Shown here: positions 60,043-64,000 of the stretch, piece by piece
Layout: each line of letters opens with the position of its first letter
How positions within the stretch are numbered: the stretch's first letter is position 1
Source of the DNA: Oxalobacter vibrioformis
GTDB lineage: Bacteria; Pseudomonadota; Gammaproteobacteria; Burkholderiales; Burkholderiaceae_D
Direction of reading: 5' to 3'
Assembly: GCF_027118995.1 (NCBI RefSeq)
Contig: NZ_CP098242.1
Location: 2,147,001-2,211,000, forward strand
DNA length: 64,000 nucleotides
Notes under the pieces: generated by a model
Told to the model about the DNA's origin: nothing
The model's database searches: none
The model's input: only the letters and a program-made list of their open reading frames with translations
Position numbers and translations under genes: made by a program

Positions 60043-60170
60043 GGCGTAACCCCTTGTATTGTCAACCGGACGGCCCAGGCTGAGCCTGGGTTTTATTGTA
60101 GCGCGTCAGGTGCGCTTTGGCGATGGGATCAGGAAGCGACCAGGAAAAACAGGAAGGGGTTTGCCGTTCG

Positions 60171-61280
60171 TCAGGGTTTTTTCGGGTTTGTCCGGCTGTC
60201 AGCCTCGCTCTTGTTACGGGAGGTGAGTTCGAGCAGTTGCTGGGCTTCACGCAGGCCCTGCTGGGCGGCACGGGCAAACCAGTAACGCGCTTTTTCCCGG
60301 CTGGGCGCAACGCCGCGGCCCATTTCATACAGCATGCCCAGGGAAAACTGGGCGTTGGGATGCCCTCGCTCGGCGGCTTTTTCGTACCAGGAAAAGGCGG
60401 TAGCCGGGTCAGCCGATACAGATTCGCCGAATTCGTACATGCTGCCCAGGATGTACCAGACCTCGGGTGAGTCATGGGTTGCGGCCTTGAGATACCACTG
60501 AAGCGCCCTTCCCGGATTTTTCTGCACACCCAGGCCGTTTCTCAGGGCAAAGCCGACGGCCATCTGGCTTTCAAAGTCACCCTGATCGGCTGCCTTGATA
60601 CTCCATTCATAGGCTTTGACATAATCGCGCAGCACGGTATGGCCTGACATGTAGGCTTTGCCCAGTGTGGCCTGGGCTTGCATGTCACCCTGCTTTGCCG
60701 CTTTGGTGTACCACATCACGGCTTTGGTATTGTCGGCTTTCACACCCAGTCCACGGGAATACAGGCTGGCAAGGCGGTACTGGGCGACAGCCAGTCCCTG
60801 TTCGGCGGCTTTTTCATACCAGGAGGCGGCTGCCGCAAAATCCTGGATGTCGCCTTTACCCTCTTCAAAGAGGATGCCCACGTTGTACTGCGCCATGGGA
60901 TGGCCCTGTATGGCGGCTTTCATATACCAGGAGCCGGCCTGGGTATAGTCGGGTCTGGTACCCAGGCCCTCTTCATAGCAGGTTGCCAAGGTGTACTGGG
61001 CGTACATGAGTCCTTGTTCAGCAGCTTTGCGGTACCATTCAAAAGCCGTTTTCTCGTTTTTTTTCACCCCTTCGCCGGTCGAGTAGGCGATGCCCAGGTT
61101 GTACTGGGATTTGGCATCTCCCTTGTTGGCGCCGCGCATGAACGCCTGGAAGGCGTCCTTGTATTCACCCTTCTGGTAATGCGCCTGGCCTTCTTCATAA
61201 TCTTCTGCATGGGCGAAAGCGCCTGTGCCGCAAAGGGCAAGCGCAAAGAGGATCGCAGTCAGGGCATGTGGCTTTCGCAT
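60171..61280 (-). CDS. Secreted Sel1-repeat protein
   Basis: 369 residues with signal peptide (MRKPHALTAILFALALCGTG, cleaved near AFAHA) and about eight Sel1 repeats (examples: QYNLGIAYSTGEGVKKNEKT, QYTLATCYEEGLGTRPDYTQ, QYRLASLYSRGLGVKADNTK, QFSLGMLYEMGRGVAPSREK), ending in a basic, polar tail. It is the largest of four Sel1 proteins in this region. Such exported scaffolds bind protein partners in the periplasm or outside. Its gene stands alone, 128 bp upstream of the GyrI-like gene. Confidence 0.88.
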   Translation of the reverse strand: MRKPHALTAILFALALCGTGAFAHAEDYEEGQAHYQKGEYKDAFQAFMRGANKGDAKSQYNLGIAYSTGEGVKKNEKTAFEWYRKAAEQGLMYAQYTLATCYEEGLGTRPDYTQAGSWYMKAAIQGHPMAQYNVGILFEEGKGDIQDFAAAASWYEKAAEQGLAVAQYRLASLYSRGLGVKADNTKAVMWYTKAAKQGDMQAQATLGKAYMSGHTVLRDYVKAYEWSIKAADQGDFESQMAVGFALRNGLGVQKNPGRALQWYLKAATHDSPEVWYILGSMYEFGESVSADPATAFSWYEKAAERGHPNAQFSLGMLYEMGRGVAPSREKARYWFARAAQQGLREAQQLLELTSRNKSEADSRTNPKKP

Positions 61281-61405
61281 AGGAGAAAACAGGTTCAGGG
61301 TAATCGGGTTTTTCAGGGATATCCGGCAAGGGATATCATGTTTTTTATTATTTTACGATCGCGGCAGCAGTTTGACTCCTTTTTTTGCCTGATCAGGCTC
61401 AACCC

Positions 61406-61994
61406 TCATTGCTCGAAAGCCGGGTTGGGCTTTTTCTTCGGGAGCGGGTTGGCCTTATGCCATTTTTCCGCTTCCATCAGGATTTTCTGGTAATCATCCC
61501 AGCTCCGGCTGTTGGCGGCGTATAACAGCAGGCCTCTTGACCGGTAGACGACCATGGGGTCGCGTGAGCGCAGGACGATGACGCCCAGCCATTTGCCGAG
61601 CGCGATGAGATCCTGTTCGCTCTCGCCCGCGCTCAAAAGCGCCATCAGGGCATTTTCATCCCCGGCTTTCGCCGCTTTTTCAAACCAGTGCAGGCCGTGT
61701 CAGGGTTTTTTTGAACAGCGCGGCCCGTCAGGTACAGCATACCCAGTTGTACCTGCGCATCGGTATCGCCGGCTTCGGCATCCGTGCGGATACGTCTTGC
61801 TGTTTCGGGTGATACCGCTGGAGGCTCAGGATAAAAGCGGGAGAGTTCGGGATTGGCGTATTCGTTGAGCAGGCCGTTTTGCGGCACCTCCCATGCAGAG
61901 ACAGGGGCAGGGGTGGTGGCACAGCCGCTGAAAAGAAAAGCGGAAAAAAGAGGGAAATAAACAGGGTGGCAAATGAGGGGAAGGACTCTTTCAA
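61406..61994 (-). pseudogene. Sel1-repeat lipoprotein with two frameshifts
   Basis: Three pieces in different frames join into one protein if single bases are restored in an A6 tract (61945-61950; T6 on the coding strand) and near 61693-61696. The repaired product has a lipoprotein signal ending SAFLFSGCATTPAPVSAWEV, a Sel1 unit (GDTDAQVQLGMLYLTGRAVQ) and WFEKAAKAGDENALMALL, then the tail ending KKPNPAFEQ. Both breaks are losses of one base in runs, so sequencing error or phase-variable slippage is possible. Start near TTG 61994 is uncertain. Confidence 0.7.
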
Positions 61995-62045
61995 GAGTAT
62001 ACTTAAAGCTGTACGCGCGTCAAAAACCATCCTGCCCAAGAAACG

Positions 62046-62855
62046 ATGAGACATATCAGCCCGAAAGAAATGGTATCTATGCTACCGTCAATCCCGCTTT
62101 CCAGCGTGATTTTCAAAAAGCCCGCATCCGGGTCGGGTGCCGTGGTGGAAATGCTTGCGAAAAACGGCGAGGAGATCATGATCTCTGAACCCGGCACACC
62201 GGATCCGGTGATTTTTACTGGTGATATGCCCATGGCGTTTTTCCGGGAGCTGGGTTTTTTTTCCGGGGCGCATGACGAACTGGTGCTGGATACACGGCAT
62301 TACCGTCCTGCCGGTTTTGGTTTTATGCAGGGCAGATCCCGGGCGGCCTTTGGTGATATCCGCAACTGGCTGGAGAGCGGGGAAGTGCAGGAGATGGTCG
62401 ATGAGGCGCCTGCTTCTCTGGAGCAATCGCAATTCACGACAACGATCTATACCCTGGATGATGCCTTTCCCGATGAGGAGTTTTCGGTGGACGAGATTGC
62501 CCAGGAGGGGCTTTCACACCTGGAAGACGGTGCGGTAAAGGAAGTGGAAGAAGCGCACTATATCGGGGAAAGGTATCTGACCACGCCCAACTTGACCAAG
62601 CTGACGATCGGCCTCGTGATAATGCAGTTTGTCCTGATCTTCATCCTGCCGCCTCCCATTGAAGCGATAAAGGATGCACTGTATATCTGTGTGGGGTCGA
62701 TGATCGTGCTGGCCCTGTCTTTCATTTTCTTCGAGAAAAGAAACCCGGATCATTCCTCACTCAGGATACGGCGTTATATCTGGCTGTGCCTGATTGTCTT
62801 TAATATCTCGATGCTGCTCGCTTATGTCATGGCCGGCAGGGTGATGATGATTTAG
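62046..62855 (+). CDS. Membrane protein of unknown function (269 residues)
   Basis: A cytosolic-looking N-terminal domain of about 180 residues (SVIFKKPASGSGAVVEMLAK, EEIMISEPGTPDPVIFTGDM, ELVLDTRHYRPAGFGFMQGR) is followed by three helices (about 190-207, 212-229, 244-264; ITLGLVIMQFVLIFILPPP-like, YICVGSMIVLALSFIFFEKR, WLCLIVFNISMLLAYVMAGR). No family recognised. Divergent from the broken Sel1 gene, whose 5' region overlaps its start. ATG 62046 is used; ATG 62073 is an alternative. Confidence 0.65.
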   Translation: MRHISPKEMVSMLPSIPLSSVIFKKPASGSGAVVEMLAKNGEEIMISEPGTPDPVIFTGDMPMAFFRELGFFSGAHDELVLDTRHYRPAGFGFMQGRSRAAFGDIRNWLESGEVQEMVDEAPASLEQSQFTTTIYTLDDAFPDEEFSVDEIAQEGLSHLEDGAVKEVEEAHYIGERYLTTPNLTKLTIGLVIMQFVLIFILPPPIEAIKDALYICVGSMIVLALSFIFFEKRNPDHSSLRIRRYIWLCLIVFNISMLLAYVMAGRVMMI

Positions 62856-62967
62856 AATGTTAATTGCTACTGCGGCACGTGGATGTGCCCTTCGAGATAC
62901 AGCACGGCAGACGCCTGCCGGGTTGCCGGTAATACGCTGTCGGCAAACGCATCCACAACGAAGTATT

Positions 62968-63639
62968 TCATGGTTTTTCCTTTGCGGGTTTTACGGGGTG
63001 GGCAGCTTGGGCGCTGATTTCTGCCAGCCTGTTTTGGGCTTTTTCATTGCCAAGTATTGCGCCTTTTTCATACCATTCGCGGGCGCGGCGGGGGTTGATG
63101 GCCACGCCTTTGCCTTCTTCGTACAGGCGGGCCAGCTCAAAGCAGGCCAGCGGGTCGTCGTTCATGGCGGCGCGTCCGTACCAGAACATGGCGCGGGTAT
63201 TGTCCTGCGGTACGCCGTTGCCGGTTTTGTACATGCTGCCCAGGAAGGTCTGGGCAGCGGGAAAATTTTTGGCAGCGGCCTTGTGAAGCCAGGTAAGGGC
63301 AAGGGAGTAATCCTGCTTTACCCCGTGCCCGTAAAAATAGCAGGTGCCGAGCATCCCCTCGGCAAAGGTGTTTTCCTGCATAGCGGCCTTTGTGAGCCAG
63401 TGCACGGCTTTGGCATGGTCTTTCGGGACATATTCTCCCGTGTAATAGATATAGCCCAGCAGTGTCTGGGCGCGGGCATTGCCGCCGTCAGCCGAGCGCG
63501 TGAAGGGGGCAATGGATTCGCCATACTGTTTGGCGAGGAAATATGCCTCGCCATCGGTAAAGTCATCCGCACAGGCTTTACCCGCGGCAAGGCAGCAAAG
63601 GAAGAGCGGCAGCATCAGGCGAAAAAGGCGGCGGAGCAT
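62968..63639 (-). CDS. Secreted Sel1-repeat protein
   Basis: 223 residues from ATG 63639, where a signal peptide begins (MLRRLFRLMLPLFLCCLAAG, cleaved near KACAD); the open frame extends to 63945 but that part is not protein-like. Five Sel1 units follow (for example TLLGYIYYTGEYVPKDHAKA, GMLGTCYFYGHGVKQDYSLA, TFLGSMYKTGNGVPQDNTRA, FELARLYEEGKGVAINPRRA), with a basic C-terminus. Another secreted Sel1 scaffold of this island; no overlapping partner is seen. Confidence 0.86.
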   Translation of the reverse strand: MLRRLFRLMLPLFLCCLAAGKACADDFTDGEAYFLAKQYGESIAPFTRSADGGNARAQTLLGYIYYTGEYVPKDHAKAVHWLTKAAMQENTFAEGMLGTCYFYGHGVKQDYSLALTWLHKAAAKNFPAAQTFLGSMYKTGNGVPQDNTRAMFWYGRAAMNDDPLACFELARLYEEGKGVAINPRRAREWYEKGAILGNEKAQNRLAEISAQAAHPVKPAKEKP

Positions 63640-63810
63640 GGTGTTGGGAAATAGTGGGGCAAGTCTGGATTCTTGCACAGAAAGTGGGCGGGATAAAGAG
63701 GAGAAACAGCGCCAGAACCGCGCTATTTCTGCTTTTTTGGCACAAGCGGGCAGGGCTTTACAAAAGGGATTATCATTAACCTCACAAGCAGTACATAAAA
63801 ATATAACGAT

Positions 63811-64000
63811 ATGAAAACACAGGCAAATATCAAAAACAAAAGGATCTTTTACGTCTCGTACACGCTGTATGAGTCTCAAGATATGTCCCAGCACAGTGGT
63901 ATCAGGCAATTTTGCGAAAAGCGCTTTGATGCCAAATATCTGCATGATACCTATTTCGTTTGTACCACTTTTCTGCCTGCCAGCCAGATAGCGAAAGAAC
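63811..64000 (+). CDS. Unidentified gene, cut by the window end
   Basis: ATG 63811 opens a frame still open at the last base (63 codons): MKTQANIKNKRIFYVSYTLY, ESQDMSQHSGIRQFCEKRFD, AKYLHDTYFVCTTFLPASQI. Composition looks coding and the start is divergent from the Sel1 gene. No family can be named from the fragment. Confidence 0.5.
   Translation, partial: MKTQANIKNKRIFYVSYTLYESQDMSQHSGIRQFCEKRFDAKYLHDTYFVCTTFLPASQIAKE

Overview
The window looks like chromosomal DNA of a betaproteobacterium, most likely Burkholderiales and plausibly Oxalobacteraceae (Oxalobacter-like). This is inferred from the protein set (moaE next to clpB, guaB-guaA, rpmB-rpmG without zinc motifs, MdaB, DusA, an AspT-type transporter, chemoreceptors with C-terminal pentapeptides) and from moderate GC with AT-rich gaps. 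No rRNA, tRNA, CRISPR array or prophage was found.

Region 1 (1-34.5 kb) is mostly housekeeping and stress genes: a VanW-family gene killed by three in-frame stops, a DUF3300 protein, moaE, crcB/fluC cut by an intact IS481-family element with a 7-bp target duplication, clpB behind a clear sigma-32 promoter, a periplasmic rhodanese, a GNAT enzyme, an AspT/YidE-type transporter, mdaB, a 950-residue DUF2157-DUF4401-GDYXXLXY fusion, dusA, a second-type ftsH, an MFS drug exporter, a CoA-disulfide-reductase/rhodanese fusion, DUF445, a low-molecular-weight phosphatase, a P2-type cation ATPase, a double UspA protein, an FAH-family enzyme, a deoxyinosine glycosylase and two chemoreceptors.

Region 2 (34.5-42.9 kb) holds rpmG-rpmB and guaB-guaA, bracketed by two same-orientation IS3-family relics and a truncated IS5-type transposase pressed against the guaA stop codon. 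A dispersed ~178-bp inverted-repeat element occurs three times (11.3, 16.6 and 42.8 kb), the last with its centre deleted.

Region 3 (42.9-64 kb) is accessory. It mixes small soluble and membrane proteins of kinds often met as immunity or tolerance proteins (SUKH/SMI1, DUF4261, CbrC, a DUF7832-like protein, TPR and several secreted Sel1-repeat proteins, paired DUF2569 proteins, paired GyrI-like proteins) with three core genes (gltA, thyA, an alpha/beta-hydrolase lacking its nucleophile). No toxin gene is present, and several members are decayed (a Sel1 lipoprotein with two frameshifts, a lipoprotein with a stop after codon 4, gene stubs). An IS1182-family element sits inside a terminator hairpin and has duplicated it.

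The most unusual signal is a pair of 48-nt structured elements (51514-51561 and 52169-52216) on either side of an XRE regulator gene. They share a basal stem, a 5' bulge and a G-rich loop, while the sequences of their 11-bp apical stems differ in a compensatory way. Two small-RNA candidates (about 55161-55231 and 57785-57874) also have a promoter-like sequence and a terminator but no protein.
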